The notes beneath the pieces are model-generated. The model searched no databases and was not told where the DNA came from. It worked only from the letters and a program-made list of their open reading frames with translations. A stretch of DNA of 37,101 bases. Origin: Pseudomonadota bacterium. GTDB taxonomy: Bacteria; Pseudomonadota; Gammaproteobacteria; Steroidobacterales; Steroidobacteraceae. Every line of letters begins with the position of its first letter. The first letter of the stretch is position 1. Shown here piece after piece: positions 17,098 through 25,900 of this stretch. The stretch spans positions 1-37,101 of the forward strand of contig JAKBCR010000018.1 of NCBI GenBank assembly GCA_021807675.1, given 5' to 3'. The translations under genes and the position numbers were made by a program.

Positions 17098-18138
17098 TTG
17101 CAAGCTGAAAGAACGATCGGCGCCGAGGCCACCGGCGAGGACGAGGCGGTCGACAAAGCCATCCGTCCGCGGCGCCTCGCCGAGTACGTTGGGCAGCCGC
17201 AAGTGAAGGCGCAGCTCGACATCTTCATCAGCGCCGCGCGTCAGCGCGCCGAGGCGCTCGATCACGTGCTCATCTTCGGGCCTCCCGGCCTCGGCAAGAC
17301 GACGCTCGCCAACATCATCGCCGCAGAGCTCGGCGTGAGCCTGCGCCAGACCTCCGGCCCCGTGCTCGAGCGCCCCGGGGATCTCGCGGCGATCCTTACC
17401 AACCTGCAGCCGCGCGACGTGCTCTTCGTCGACGAGATCCACCGCCTCTCGCCGGTCGTCGAGGAAGTGCTCTATCCGGCGATGGAGGATTGTCAGCTCG
17501 ACATCATGATCGGGGAGGGGCCGGCGGCGCGCTCGATCAGGCTGAACCTGCCCTCCTTCACCCTGGTCGGCGCGACCACGCGCGCCGGTCTTCTGACCTC
17601 CCCGCTGCGGGACCGCTTCGGCATCGTGCAGCGACTCGAGTTCTATGGCGTGGAGGATCTCGAGCGCATCGTCACCCGCTCCGCGGCCATCCTCGGCGTG
17701 CCGGTCGAGGGCGAGGGCGCGCGGCGCATTGCCCAGCGCTCCCGCGGCACGCCCCGGATCGCCAACAGACTCCTGCGCCGGGTGCGCGACTATGCGCAGG
17801 TGCGGGCCGACGGGCGCATCGCGGAGGCGGTGGCGGAGGCGGCCCTCGACCTGCTCGAGGTCGACCCACAGGGCTTCGACACGCTCGACCGCAAGCTCCT
17901 CACCACGATCATCGAGAGGTTCGACGGGGGCCCCGTAGGCATCGACAGCATCGCGGCGGCCATCGGCGAGGAGCGCGGCACGCTCGAGGATGTGATCGAG
18001 CCTTTCCTCATCCAACAGGGCTTTCTCGTCCGCACCGCACGAGGGCGCATGGTGACACGCGCCTCGTACCTGCATTTCGGCCTGAAGGCGCCGGAGCGCG
18101 CCGCGACGCCGCTGTCGCTTTTCGAGGACGGCCGGTGA
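17098..18138 (+). CDS. ruvB: Holliday junction DNA helicase ATPase RuvB
   Basis: The 346-residue AAA+ motor drives branch migration with RuvA. Walker [12 protein letters not shown] begins near residue 61, Walker B is LFVDEIHR, sensor 1 is GATTRAG, and the arginine-finger region is SPLRDRFG. The winged-helix C-terminus is [16 protein letters not shown]. The start appears to be TTG 17098, with GGAG at 17085-17088 in the end of ruvA; no closer ATG or GTG fits family length. Confidence 0.97.
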   Translation: MQAERTIGAEATGEDEAVDKAIRPRRLAEYVGQPQVKAQLDIFISAARQRAEALDHVLIFGPPGLGKTTLANIIAAELGVSLRQTSGPVLERPGDLAAILTNLQPRDVLFVDEIHRLSPVVEEVLYPAMEDCQLDIMIGEGPAARSIRLNLPSFTLVGATTRAGLLTSPLRDRFGIVQRLEFYGVEDLERIVTRSAAILGVPVEGEGARRIAQRSRGTPRIANRLLRRVRDYAQVRADGRIAEAVAEAALDLLEVDPQGFDTLDRKLLTTIIERFDGGPVGIDSIAAAIGEERGTLEDVIEPFLIQQGFLVRTARGRMVTRASYLHFGLKAPERAATPLSLFEDGR

Positions 18139-18566
18139 GCGGGGCCTTGGGGACGGTGAGCGTCTTCTCCTGGCCGGCCCGTGTATACTGGGAAGATACC
18201 GACGGGGGCGGGATAGTCTATTATGCGAACTATCTGCGCTTCCTGGAGCGGGCGCGCACGGAGTGGCTTAGGTCGCTCGGCTACTCGCAGCAGGCGCTCG
18301 CCGGGGAGCCCGGCATTGTATTCACGGTGGCCAGCCTCACCGTGGAATACCGCCGCCCGGCGCGGCTCGATGATGAGCTCACCATCACCTGCGAGCCGCA
18401 CGCCGATCGGGCGGCGACGATCCGGTTCGAGCAGGCCATCTTCCGGGGCCGCGACCCCGGCGGGGAGCTGCCGATCGTTACCGCCGGGGTGCGGGTCGCC
18501 TGCGTCGATGCGCGCACGCTGAAGCCGAGAAGGCTGCCCGAGTCCCTGATGAACGTGTTGATCTGA
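18135..18566 (+). CDS. ybgC: Acyl-CoA thioesterase YbgC (Tol-Pal associated)
   Basis: The hot-dog thioesterase has the catalytic Asp in the [20 protein letters not shown] motif, and [11 protein letters not shown] matches E. coli YbgC. GTG 18135 overlaps the ruvB stop (GTGA) and gives 143 residues. GTG 18156, with GGGGA upstream, gives 136 and fits the family N-terminus better. YbgC acts on acyl-CoA or acyl-ACP at the inner membrane and heads the tol-pal cluster in most gammaproteobacteria, as here. Confidence 0.93.
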   Translation: MSGALGTVSVFSWPARVYWEDTDGGGIVYYANYLRFLERARTEWLRSLGYSQQALAGEPGIVFTVASLTVEYRRPARLDDELTITCEPHADRAATIRFEQAIFRGRDPGGELPIVTAGVRVACVDARTLKPRRLPESLMNVLI

Positions 18567-18577
18567 CGTCTGCAGAT

Positions 18578-19345
18578 ATGAACGGACAACTCTCCATCAT
18601 CCGCCTGGTGGTCCAGGCCAGCATTCCCGTGCAGATCGTGGTGGGGCTGCTGCTTCTCGCCTCGCTCAGCTCCTGGGCCATCATTTTCAGGAAGCGCTTG
18701 CTTATCTGGCGCGCGGCGCGCGAGGCGGACCAATTCGAGAACAACTTCTGGTCCGGCGGCGACCTCGCGCAGCTCTACCGCGCCATCGAGTCACACGGTG
18801 GCGCGACCGGCATGGCGAGCATCTTCGAGTTCGGCTTCCGCGAGTTCGCGCGTCAGCGCCAGCAAGGGTCGATCCCGGCCGAGCAGCTCCTCGAGGGCGC
18901 CCGGCGCGCGATGCGCGTTGCGCAGCTGAAGGAGATCGACAGGCTGGAATACAGCCTGGCGACGCTCGCTACCGTCGGCTCGACGAGCCCCTACGTCGGT
19001 CTTTTCGGCACGGTGTGGGGCATCATGACGGCATTCTCATCGCTTGGCGATGTCCAACAGGCGACACTCGCATCGGTGGCGCCGGGCATCTCCGAGGCAC
19101 TGGTCACGACCGCGATCGGCTTGTTTGCGGCAATTCCCGCCGTGGTGGCCTACAACCGTTTCGCCGACCAGGTGAACCGCCTCGAAGTCCGCTTCGATGC
19201 CTTCATGGAAGAGTTCTCCACCATCCTGCAGCGGCACGCGACCCGCGGTATCCCGCCAACGCCGACGGTAAGCACTGCGCCGGCTGCGGGCGCCTCCGGC
19301 GGCGCGCCTGCGCCTGCCGTGCCTGGGCCCGCGGCAGCCCGGTAG
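18578..19345 (+). CDS. tolQ: Tol-Pal system proton channel subunit TolQ
   Basis: The 255-residue MotA/TolQ/ExbB-family protein has three membrane helices: about 15-40 (VQIVVGLLLLASLSSWAIIF), about 125-155 (TVGSTSPYVGLFGTVWGIM) and about 165-190 (ALVTTAIGLFAAIPAVVAY). A cytoplasmic loop lies between TM1 and TM2. With TolR it converts proton flow into TolA movement. The C-terminal 25 residues are a Pro/Ala tail. It is followed by tolR after 8 bp. Confidence 0.96.
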   Translation: MNGQLSIIRLVVQASIPVQIVVGLLLLASLSSWAIIFRKRLLIWRAAREADQFENNFWSGGDLAQLYRAIESHGGATGMASIFEFGFREFARQRQQGSIPAEQLLEGARRAMRVAQLKEIDRLEYSLATLATVGSTSPYVGLFGTVWGIMTAFSSLGDVQQATLASVAPGISEALVTTAIGLFAAIPAVVAYNRFADQVNRLEVRFDAFMEEFSTILQRHATRGIPPTPTVSTAPAAGASGGAPAPAVPGPAAAR

Positions 19346-19353
19346 GAGATCGC

Positions 19354-19803
19354 ATGGCTCGAGTCTCCCGCGGCCGTCGGCTCATGGGCGAGATCAACGT
19401 CGTTCCCTACATCGACGTGATGCTCGTGCTCCTCATCATCTTCATGATCACGGCGCCGCTGCTCACCGAGGGCGTGAAGGTGCAACTGCCCAAGGCGGGC
19501 GCGGAACCTCTGAGCACGAGGAATGCCAAAGACCCTGTCGTGCTGTCCGTGGACCGGCAAGGGCGCCTTTACATCAACGTAGGGGGCAATCCGCAGGTCC
19601 CCGCCGACCCCGACGTCATCGAAGCGCGCGCCGCGGCAGCGTTGAGCGCCGATCCCGGGAGGGCCGTGTTGGTCAAGGCGGATACTGCAGTGTCCTATGG
19701 GGTGGTCGTGCAGGCCATGGTCATTCTGCAGCGCGCGGGGGCGCGCAAGCTCGGGTTCGTCACCAACCCGCTGCCGCAGCCACCGCCGCACGCCGGAAGC
19801 TGA
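19354..19803 (+). CDS. tolR: Tol-Pal system protein TolR
   Basis: ATG 19354 with TAGGAGATCGC upstream gives 149 residues. A single TM helix (about 18-40) starts with the proton-relay Asp21 in VVPYIDVMLVLLIIFMITAP. The periplasmic ExbD/TolR domain follows (VVLSVDRQGRLYINVGG, VLVKADTAVSYGVVVQAMVI). It forms the peptidoglycan-gated stator with TolQ. Confidence 0.96.
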   Translation: MARVSRGRRLMGEINVVPYIDVMLVLLIIFMITAPLLTEGVKVQLPKAGAEPLSTRNAKDPVVLSVDRQGRLYINVGGNPQVPADPDVIEARAAAALSADPGRAVLVKADTAVSYGVVVQAMVILQRAGARKLGFVTNPLPQPPPHAGS

Positions 19804-19819
19804 CGGATTCGTTCACCCC

Positions 19820-20743
19820 ATGTCCGAGCCCGTACGCGACCGGTGGCTGTCGATTGGCATGTCCGTGCTGCTGCACGGGGCCCTGATCGCCCTGCTCGCC
19901 ATCGGCTTTTGGCATTTCCACCATCCCGCGCCGGCACCGACCCTGTCCATCAGTGCGACCGTGGTGGACGCCCGTACCCTGAAGGGCGTGGGAACCGCCT
20001 CGACTCCAGCGCCTCAGCCGAAGGCCGCTCCGGCCCAGACGCTCCCGCCGCCACCTCCGCAGCCGGTCGAAGGCCCGCCCGTGCCTACGGCGAGCGAGCA
20101 GGCGATGCGAGAGCAGGCTGCCAGGCAAGAGGCACGGCACGAGGCCGAGGCTCAGCAGGAGCTTCTCGCACGGCAGCAGGCAAAGGAGGCTCGGCAGGCG
20201 GCCGAGCGCAAGGCGCAAGCGGTGGCGGCGGCCGCGCAGGCGGCGCAGGTGAAGGCCGCGCAAGCCAAGGCTGCGCAGGCGAGGAAACGTGCCGAGGAGA
20301 AGGCGCTCGCCGCGGCGAAGAAGAAGGCCGAGGCGCAGAAGCTCGCGCAGGCGCGCAAGCTCGCCGAGGCGAAGAAACTGGCCGAGCAGCAGGCGGCGGC
20401 GCGCGCCGCCCGCATCGCCGAGCTGCAGCAGAGCCTGCAGGAGGATGAGCGCGCCGCGGCCGCGAGCGGCGCTCTGGCGAGCTGGCAGAGCGAGATCACG
20501 ACACGCATCCAGAACGCGTGGATCAGGCCGCCGACCGCGCGCCCGGGCATCGAGTGCGTCCTCAATGTGAGCCTGGTGCCGGGCGGAGCGGTGACCGGAG
20601 TGAGCCTGGGCCAATGCAATGGCGATGACGCCGTGCGGCAGTCCATCCAGACCGCGGTCTACAATGCCTCACCTCTGCCACCGCCGCCGAGCGGCATTCC
20701 GTTCCCCCACCAGCTCATCATCACCTTCAAGCCGACCAACTGA
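19820..20743 (+). CDS. tolA: Tol-Pal system protein TolA
   Basis: ATG 19820 gives 307 residues. An N-terminal TM helix (about 12-32) interacts with TolQR. A Pro-rich segment (about 55-90) precedes a long Ala/Lys/Glu/Gln-rich helical domain II (about 95-210, with many AKKKAEA-type units). Domain III is WQSEITTRIQNAWIRPP ... CVLNVSLVPGGAVTGV and ends in FKPTN; it binds TolB and Pal. It bridges the inner and outer membranes. Domain II is low-complexity and shorter than in E. coli TolA (421 residues in total). Confidence 0.95.
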   Translation: MSEPVRDRWLSIGMSVLLHGALIALLAIGFWHFHHPAPAPTLSISATVVDARTLKGVGTASTPAPQPKAAPAQTLPPPPPQPVEGPPVPTASEQAMREQAARQEARHEAEAQQELLARQQAKEARQAAERKAQAVAAAAQAAQVKAAQAKAAQARKRAEEKALAAAKKKAEAQKLAQARKLAEAKKLAEQQAAARAARIAELQQSLQEDERAAAASGALASWQSEITTRIQNAWIRPPTARPGIECVLNVSLVPGGAVTGVSLGQCNGDDAVRQSIQTAVYNASPLPPPPSGIPFPHQLIITFKPTN

Positions 20744-20754
20744 CCGCGAGACCC

Positions 20755-22083
20755 ATGAAATCGACACCGAGAATGGCGCCCCTGTTGCGGATCTTCCTGG
20801 CGGTACTGACGGCCGCTTGGCTCCTGCCCCCCGCCGCGCGGGCGCAGCTGCAGATCCAGATCACCTCCGGGGTGACAAACCCCGTGCCGATCGCGATCGT
20901 CCCCTTCGCGGAGGCGCCGACGGACAGTACCGATGTTGCCGGCGTGGTCCAGCACGATCTCGTCGGCAGCGGCCGTTTCACGGCCATCGCGCGCAATCGC
21001 ATGCCGGGGACGCCGACCCAGGCCGCGGACGTGAAGTTCGCGGACTGGAAGGCCGCCGGAAGCGATTACGTCGTGGTCGGCCGGGTGACTGCGACGGCGG
21101 GTGGCCAGCTCGCGGTGGAGTTCAACCTGCTCAATACGCTCACCGGGCAGAGCATCGCGCGGCAGCGATTCGTCGGCACCGCCGCGGCGCTGCGCAACGC
21201 GGCGCATCGCGTCAGTGATGTCATCTACCAGGCTATTACCGGCATCCGCGGCGCCTTTGCGACCCGCATCGCCTATGTCGCCGTCGTCGGGCAAGGCGCC
21301 ACACAGCGTTTCCAACTGGTGGTGGCCGACGCCGATGGCTACAATCAGCATCTCATCCTCCAGTCGCGTTTCCCGATCATGTCGCCCACCTGGTCGCCGG
21401 ATGGCCAGTGGATTGCCTATGTCTCGTTCGAGAATCACCTCTCCGCCATCTACGTGCAGCGCGTGCTGACGGGTCAGCGCACCATGGTCTCCGAGCGCGC
21501 CGGTATCAATGGCGCCCCGGCCTGGTCGCCGGGCGGCCACCGGCTGGCGCTCACCCTGAGCGGCAACAGCGGCCATCCGCAGATCTACGTCCTCGATCTG
21601 CGAAATCAGCACCTGACGCGCATCACCCATGCGCCCGCGATCAATACCGAGGCGGACTGGGCGCCCGACGGCAAGTCCATCTACTTCACCTCGGACCGGG
21701 CCGGCGAGCCGCAGATCTACAAGATCGGCATTGCGCCGGGCAGCATGCCTCAGCGCATCACCTTCACCGACGACTACAATGCCGGTCCGCACATCTCCCC
21801 CGACGGGAAGCTGCTGGCGATGGTCACGCGCGACCATAGCGGCAATTACTGCATCGCCGTGCAGAACCTCGCGACCGGCGAGTTCCGGGTCCTGACGCAC
21901 GGCCCGCTCGATCAATCACCGAGCTTCGCGCCGAACGGCGCGACCCTCATCTACGCGGCGCGGCCCGGCAATGGGTCGGCGGGCATCCTGGCGACGATTT
22001 CCGTCGACGGTCTCACGGGCCTCACCCTGAAGCCGACACAGGGCGAGGTGCGCGATCCGGCGTGGGGTCCTTTCACGAAGTAG
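20755..22083 (+). CDS. tolB: Tol-Pal system beta-propeller protein TolB
   Basis: The 442-residue periplasmic protein has a signal peptide ending PPAARA before QLQIQITSG. An N-terminal alpha/beta domain (VPIAIVPFAEAP) precedes a six-bladed propeller with repeated PxWSPDG-type blades (TWSPDGQWIAYVS, AWSPGGHRLALTL, DWAPDGKSIYFTS, HISPDGKLLAMVT). It docks on Pal and receives TolA during outer-membrane constriction. Confidence 0.97.
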   Translation: MKSTPRMAPLLRIFLAVLTAAWLLPPAARAQLQIQITSGVTNPVPIAIVPFAEAPTDSTDVAGVVQHDLVGSGRFTAIARNRMPGTPTQAADVKFADWKAAGSDYVVVGRVTATAGGQLAVEFNLLNTLTGQSIARQRFVGTAAALRNAAHRVSDVIYQAITGIRGAFATRIAYVAVVGQGATQRFQLVVADADGYNQHLILQSRFPIMSPTWSPDGQWIAYVSFENHLSAIYVQRVLTGQRTMVSERAGINGAPAWSPGGHRLALTLSGNSGHPQIYVLDLRNQHLTRITHAPAINTEADWAPDGKSIYFTSDRAGEPQIYKIGIAPGSMPQRITFTDDYNAGPHISPDGKLLAMVTRDHSGNYCIAVQNLATGEFRVLTHGPLDQSPSFAPNGATLIYAARPGNGSAGILATISVDGLTGLTLKPTQGEVRDPAWGPFTK

Positions 22084-22139
22084 CGATTCTCAACGTCCAA
22101 CAAGAGCCGCCGTGTGGCGGTGAACCTGGAGTAGGGTCT

Positions 22140-22748
22140 ATGTATCGTCGAATTCTCGTCCTCACGTTGCTCGCCGGGAGCCTCGGGCTCGCCGCCTGCG
22201 CGAGCCATCCGCCGAAGCCGTCGGCTTCGCAGCAGGCGTCTTCTTCTCAAGCTGGCGCCGAATCGCAAGGCGCGCAAGGGGGGGCCAACGCCAATGGCGG
22301 TCCGTTCGGCAACCAGAGCTCGATCCCCGGCCCGCAGCAGGGCCTGCTCGGCCAGCGCACGATCTACTTCGGCTTCGACAGCTCGGTGATCAAGGGCCAG
22401 GGCACGGCGATCGTCGCGGCTCATGCGAAGTACCTCGCCGATCACCCGAACGCCCGTGTGAGACTCGAGGGCAACACCGATGAGCGCGGCTCGCCGGAGT
22501 ACAACATCGGCCTCGGCATGCGCCGCGCCCAGTCGGTCCGCGAGGCGATGCTGCTGCAGGGCGCCTCGGCCGATCAGATCACCGTGGTGAGCTACGGCGC
22601 CGAGCGTCCGGTGGATCCGGCGCACAACAGGGCGGCTTGGGCCAAGAACCGCCGCGTGAACATCGTATATCTCACGCCGAACAACCAGCCGCCGGTTGCG
22701 CCGCAGCAGCAGACACCGCGGCAGCAGGAGCAGCCGCCGCAGCAGTAA
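22140..22748 (+). CDS. pal: Peptidoglycan-associated lipoprotein Pal
   Basis: ATG 22140 gives 202 residues with a lipobox (LAAC, Cys20). A Ser/Gln/Ala/Gly linker (about 25-70) leads to an OmpA-like peptidoglycan-binding domain with IYFGFDSSVI, LEGNTDERGSPEYNIGLGMR and SYGAERP. The C-terminal 20 residues are Pro/Gln-rich (QQQTPRQQEQPPQQ), longer than the E. coli end. It anchors the outer membrane to peptidoglycan. A small CCGCC-GTGT-GGCGG hairpin (near 22109-22122) lies in the leader just before the ribosome-binding region. Confidence 0.96.
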   Translation: MYRRILVLTLLAGSLGLAACASHPPKPSASQQASSSQAGAESQGAQGGANANGGPFGNQSSIPGPQQGLLGQRTIYFGFDSSVIKGQGTAIVAAHAKYLADHPNARVRLEGNTDERGSPEYNIGLGMRRAQSVREAMLLQGASADQITVVSYGAERPVDPAHNRAAWAKNRRVNIVYLTPNNQPPVAPQQQTPRQQEQPPQQ

Positions 22749-22784
22749 GCTGACTGCTGCGAGATCATTCCCGAGGAGTCCTTC

Positions 22785-23531
22785 ATGCGCCCGATCATCT
22801 CCCTCGCGCTCGTCACGGTGCTTCTCGCCGGCTGCGCCACGGTTCCGCCCGACCAGGACCCGGTGCAAATTAGGCTCAATAACCTCGATGCGCGGGTATC
22901 CCGGGTCGAGCGGATCATGTCGAACCAGAGCCTGGTGCAGATGGCGCAGCAGGTGGACACGCTTCAGGCCGAGGTACGCGACCTGCGGGGCCGGATAGAC
23001 GACTTGCAGAACGCCAACCGGCAGCTGCGCCAGCAGCAGCAGGACTTCTATACCGATCTCAACAAACGGGTCGCGGCGCTCGAGCACGGGAGCTCGGCGG
23101 GAACCGCCGGGGCCGGGGGGAGTGGATCGGGCGCCGAGCCGGGAGTCACATCCACGCAGGAAACCGTCTACGGCCAGGCCTTCAACGCACTGAAGGCGGG
23201 CAGCTACTCGGTGGCCATCAGCGGGTTTCAGGGCTTTCTCAAGCAGTATCCCTCGAGCCCCCTCGCGCCCAATGCGCAGTACTGGCTGGGGCAGGCCCAC
23301 TACGTGAACCAGGATTTCGCGGCCGCGGAGAGCGACTTCCAGACGGTGCTCGACAAGTGGCCGAACTCGAGCAAGGCGCCCGCCGCCATGCTCGATCTCG
23401 GCAACACGCAACTCGCCCAAGGCAAGAAGGCCGAGGGTCGCGCCACGTTGCGGCAAGTCTTGAGCCAGTTCCCCGGCACGGATGCCGCCACCCGGGCGCA
23501 GGCGCTGCTCAAGCAGCACTCGCCGCAGTGA
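22785..23531 (+). CDS. cpoB: Cell division coordinator CpoB (YbgF), predicted lipoprotein
   Basis: The 248-residue protein has a heptad-like coiled coil (about 30-100, RLNNLDARVSRVERI ... LRQQQQDFYTDL) that in relatives trimerises and binds TolA. A Gly/Ser-rich linker and a C-terminal TPR region follow (YGQAFNALKAGSYSVAISGF, AQYWLGQAHY). It coordinates PBP1B with Tol constriction. Unusually, the signal sequence ends LLAGC, a good lipobox with Cys17, so this version is predicted to be lipid-anchored, whereas the E. coli protein is soluble. Confidence 0.93.
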   Translation: MRPIISLALVTVLLAGCATVPPDQDPVQIRLNNLDARVSRVERIMSNQSLVQMAQQVDTLQAEVRDLRGRIDDLQNANRQLRQQQQDFYTDLNKRVAALEHGSSAGTAGAGGSGSGAEPGVTSTQETVYGQAFNALKAGSYSVAISGFQGFLKQYPSSPLAPNAQYWLGQAHYVNQDFAAAESDFQTVLDKWPNSSKAPAAMLDLGNTQLAQGKKAEGRATLRQVLSQFPGTDAATRAQALLKQHSPQ

Positions 23532-23540
23532 CGGGCGCAG

Positions 23541-24182
23541 GTGGCACGGCTCAAAGTCAGTGAGATCTTCTACTCCCTGCAGGGTGAGGCCGATACCGCC
23601 GGGATCCCAACGGTATTCGTGCGGCTGACCGGCTGTCCGCTGCGGTGTCAGTACTGCGACACGGAGTACGCCTTCCACGGCGGGCAGTGGTGGGAGCTCG
23701 AGTCCGTGGTGCAGCGGGTGAGCGAGCTGGGTGGCCGTTACGTCTGCGTGACGGGTGGTGAGCCGCTGGCTCAGAAGAGTTGCCTGTCTCTTCTGACCCG
23801 GCTCTGCGATACCGGTTGTCGGGTGTCGCTCGAGACGAGCGGAGCCATGTCGCTCGAGGGCGTCGATGAGCGGGTGGTGCGGGTCGTCGATGTGAAGACC
23901 CCCGGCTCGGGCGAGGAGTCGCGCAACCGTTACGGGGAGCTCGCGCGGCTCGGCTCGAAGGATCTCGTCAAGTTCGTCATCTGCGACCGCGGTGACTACG
24001 AGTGGAGCTGCACGAGGTTTCGCGAGCTTGGCTTGGAGGAGCGCTGCACCGTGCTCTTCTCCCCGAGCCACGAGCAGCTGCCCGCGCGGCAGCTTGCGGA
24101 CTGGATCCTGGAGGACAGGCTCCCCGTGCGCTTCCAGATTCAGCTGCACAAGATTCTTTGGGGCAACGTACCGGGGAAGTAG
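23541..24182 (+). CDS. queE: 7-carboxy-7-deazaguanine synthase
   Basis: The 213-residue radical SAM enzyme makes CDG from 6-carboxytetrahydropterin in queuosine synthesis. The cluster motif is CPLRCQYC, preceded by [24 protein letters not shown] binds SAM, and ETSGA and [10 protein letters not shown] are conserved substrate-site motifs. The start is GTG 23541, 10 bp after cpoB. Proteobacterial QueE proteins are usually 210-225 residues, so it is complete. Confidence 0.95.
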   Translation: MARLKVSEIFYSLQGEADTAGIPTVFVRLTGCPLRCQYCDTEYAFHGGQWWELESVVQRVSELGGRYVCVTGGEPLAQKSCLSLLTRLCDTGCRVSLETSGAMSLEGVDERVVRVVDVKTPGSGEESRNRYGELARLGSKDLVKFVICDRGDYEWSCTRFRELGLEERCTVLFSPSHEQLPARQLADWILEDRLPVRFQIQLHKILWGNVPGK

Positions 24183-24241
24183 GGCGCCTCAGCCTCACCT
24201 CGTCGCAGCAGCCTCGCCGCATCGAAGGAGGGCATTCCAAA

Positions 24242-24922
24242 ATGGCTTCCCACCGAGTTGTCGTACTCGTCTCCGGTGGTCTCGACTCGGCTACGACGCT
24301 GGCCATCGCTCGCTCGCGCGGCTTGGCGTGCTACGCGCTCTCCGTCGATTACGGGCAGCGTCACTGCGCGGAGCTGGCTGCCGCGACCCGCGTCGCGGCA
24401 GCTCTCGGTGCGCGGGAGCACCGGATCATGCGCGTGGATCTGGCGGGGATCGGCGGCTCCGCGCTGACGGACACCTCCATTGCGGTTCCGGAGCAGCCCA
24501 CCGTGGGGATTCCGGTGACCTACGTTCCCGCGCGCAACACGATCCTGCTCGCGCTTGCGCTCGGCTGGGCTGAGGTGCTCGGCGCGGAAGAGATTCTCGT
24601 GGGCGTCAATTCCGTCGACTTTTCCGGCTATCCCGATTGCCGGCCGGCCTTCATCGAGGCGTTCGGCCATCTCGCCGCGCTTGCGACGAAGGCAGGTGTG
24701 GAGGGACATGCCTGCCGGATCGAGGCGCCACTCATCTCGTGGTCCAAGGAGCGGATCATCCGAGAGGGCACTCGCCTGGGCGTGGACTATTCCCTGACGG
24801 TCTCCTGCTACCAGGCCGATGAGCTCGGCGCCGCCTGTGGCCGCTGCGACTCCTGCCGCCTGCGCCGCGCCGGTTTCGAGGCCGCTGGCGTGCGCGATCC
24901 CACGGTGTACCAGCGCCTGTAG
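24242..24922 (+). CDS. queC: 7-cyano-7-deazaguanine synthase
   Basis: ATG 24242 with AAGGAGGGC upstream gives 226 residues. The PP-loop is [13 protein letters not shown], followed by [22 protein letters not shown] and the four zinc ligands in [20 protein letters not shown] are diagnostic. It converts CDG to preQ0 using ATP and ammonia. It pairs with queE in an operon that ends just before tRNA-Lys, as in Pseudomonas-type genomes. Confidence 0.96.
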   Translation: MASHRVVVLVSGGLDSATTLAIARSRGLACYALSVDYGQRHCAELAAATRVAAALGAREHRIMRVDLAGIGGSALTDTSIAVPEQPTVGIPVTYVPARNTILLALALGWAEVLGAEEILVGVNSVDFSGYPDCRPAFIEAFGHLAALATKAGVEGHACRIEAPLISWSKERIIREGTRLGVDYSLTVSCYQADELGAACGRCDSCRLRRAGFEAAGVRDPTVYQRL

Positions 24923-25108
24923 TATGATGCGGCGCCGGCGGCGCCCGGCGGTCGAAAGCAAGTGATTGAGCGGCCGTTTCCTCAGAAGGGCCGTTCCCGC
25001 CTCCTGGGGGGTGTCTTCTCGCGTTGTCGGATCCCAGGGGCCTCGGGGTCGATAGGGTCATAGGGTTGGCCGCGCACATCGCCGGGAGCGATTTGCGCCA
25101 GTCTCTAT

Positions 25109-25181
25109 GGGGCGTTAGCTCAGTCGGTAGAGCATCGGACTTTTAATCCGCTGGTCGACGGTTCGATTCCGTCACGCCCCA
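25109..25181 (+). tRNA. tRNA-Lys (anticodon UUU)
   Basis: A cloverleaf can be drawn directly. The acceptor is GGGGCGT/ACGCCCC (25109-25115 with 25174-25180) plus discriminator A25181. The D arm is GCTC...GAGC. The anticodon loop is CTTTTAA (anticodon TTT), and the T arm is GACGG-TTCGATT-CCGTC. The first anticodon-stem pair (27-43) is a T-C mismatch. CCA is not encoded. The 3' half is the attachment site of an integrated element. Confidence 0.96.
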
Positions 25182-25188
25182 ATTAAAA
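25138..25188 (+). repeat. attL: tRNA-Lys 3' end, 51-bp direct repeat
   Basis: The 51 bases from GACTTTTAATCC (anticodon arm) through the tRNA 3' end to CCCCAATTAAAA are repeated exactly at 28110-28160. This is the standard outcome of tyrosine-recombinase integration into a tRNA gene, in which the tRNA is rebuilt at the left junction. Confidence 0.93.
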
Positions 25189-25259
25189 CTCTGTAAATTT
25201 AGTGCGTTGAATGCTTACTCCGCGCGCAAGCTTCACTATCGTGGTGGCTTCGTGCACAC

Positions 25260-25297
25260 TCAGTGCAGTGGGCTTACTCACCGCTGCACGCAGTGCA
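25260..25297 (+). other. Candidate integrase arm-type sites, left end
   Basis: TCAGTGCAGTG at 25260-25270 and CAGTGCA at 25291-25297 lie between attL and the integrase start. The same 11-mer recurs near attR, which suggests paired arm-binding sites. This is inference from repetition and position. Confidence 0.45.
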
Positions 25298-25308
25298 CCG
25301 AGGCGCGT

Positions 25309-25593
25309 ATGGCTTCCATTCAACGCATCGTCAGTCCGCTGACCAACGCGGTCTCCTACCGTGCGCAGGTGAGAGTAAAAGGGCGCCCTGCGCAGTCCGA
25401 GACCTTCCCGAACCGCAAAGAGGCGCAGCAGTGGGCGCAGTCGATCGAGACTGCAATCCGCGAGGGCAGGCACTTCCCGCACGCGGCGGCGCGGCGCACG
25501 AGTTTCGATGCGCTCGCGAAGGACTACACCGAGACGGTGCTTGCGGAGTTCGAACAGCCTAACCGGCCGTTCCAAGCCGCGTTCCGGGCGTAG
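25309..25593 (+). pseudogene. N-terminal fragment of tyrosine recombinase (integrase)
   Basis: From ATG 25309, MASIQRIVSPLTNAVSYRAQ and KGRPAQSETFPNRKEAQQWA form the AP2-like arm-binding domain. FDALAKDYTETVLAEF then begins the core-binding domain. Similarity stops near 25555 and the frame ends at 25593, so core-binding and catalytic domains are absent. A matching middle segment occurs immediately after attR (28162 onward). The gene is truncated and inactive. Confidence 0.8.
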
Positions 25594-25671
25594 GACGGGG
25601 CGGCCCGAAGGGCATCGAGCCCAATAGTGCAGGGCACTGCTGAAGGAGCAGGGCCCGCTCCGCTACTCAGC

Positions 25672-25699
25672 TTGTCGCTATCCGCAACTTGCGTATGAT
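25672..25699 (+). promoter_or_regulatory. Candidate sigma70 promoter for the relic TA locus and DUF6933-like gene
   Basis: TTGTCG (25672-25677) and TATGAT (25694-25699) are separated by 16 bp. They lie 12 bp before ATG 25712. The short transcript leader fits the small downstream frames. Confidence 0.45.
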
Positions 25700-25711
25700 G
25701 CACATCGCCAT

Positions 25712-25888
25712 ATGGACGTGTTCATTGAATTGTCAGTTTTCGAGCAAAGCGGCGAGAGCATGAGAAAGAAGCGCAACCTGTTCAATGAATTGATGGAAGG
25801 CTTTGAGGCTCTGGCTGATCAGCGTGCCGGCAAACGAACGCTTCGGACGCTTGTGGTGAAACCGAGGCCCGCGCCGCGGATCGTCTAG
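25712..25888 (+). pseudogene. Collapsed toxin-antitoxin relic (HigB/NadT-like start fused to NadS-like antitoxin start)
   Basis: A 58-codon frame runs from ATG 25712. Residues 1-11 (MDVFIELSVFE) resemble the N-terminus of HigB/RelE-type toxins (M..FIEL..F). From the internal ATG 25760, MRKKRNLFNELMEGFEALAD continues as the N-terminus of NadS/HigA-type Xre antitoxins (KRNLF.ELMEG...LR). It stops at 25888 before any helix-turn-helix. The simplest reading is an internal deletion that removed nearly all of the toxin, plus loss of the antitoxin DNA-binding part. A short peptide may still be made. Confidence 0.6.
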
Positions 25889-25900
25889 GCGGGACGTGCG

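Noticed and set aside
21951-24149. 732-codon minus-strand frame over pal, cpoB and queE
   Set aside because: It spans three well-identified plus-strand genes and has no family motifs.
24183-24241. preQ1 riboswitch before queC
   Set aside because: Only 59 bp lie between queE and queC and no preQ1-I or preQ1-II type stem-loop is visible.
24923-25108. Hidden gene between queC and tRNA-Lys
   Set aside because: 185 bp with no convincing frame; only a weak CGGCC/GGCCG hairpin, probably leader and terminator space.
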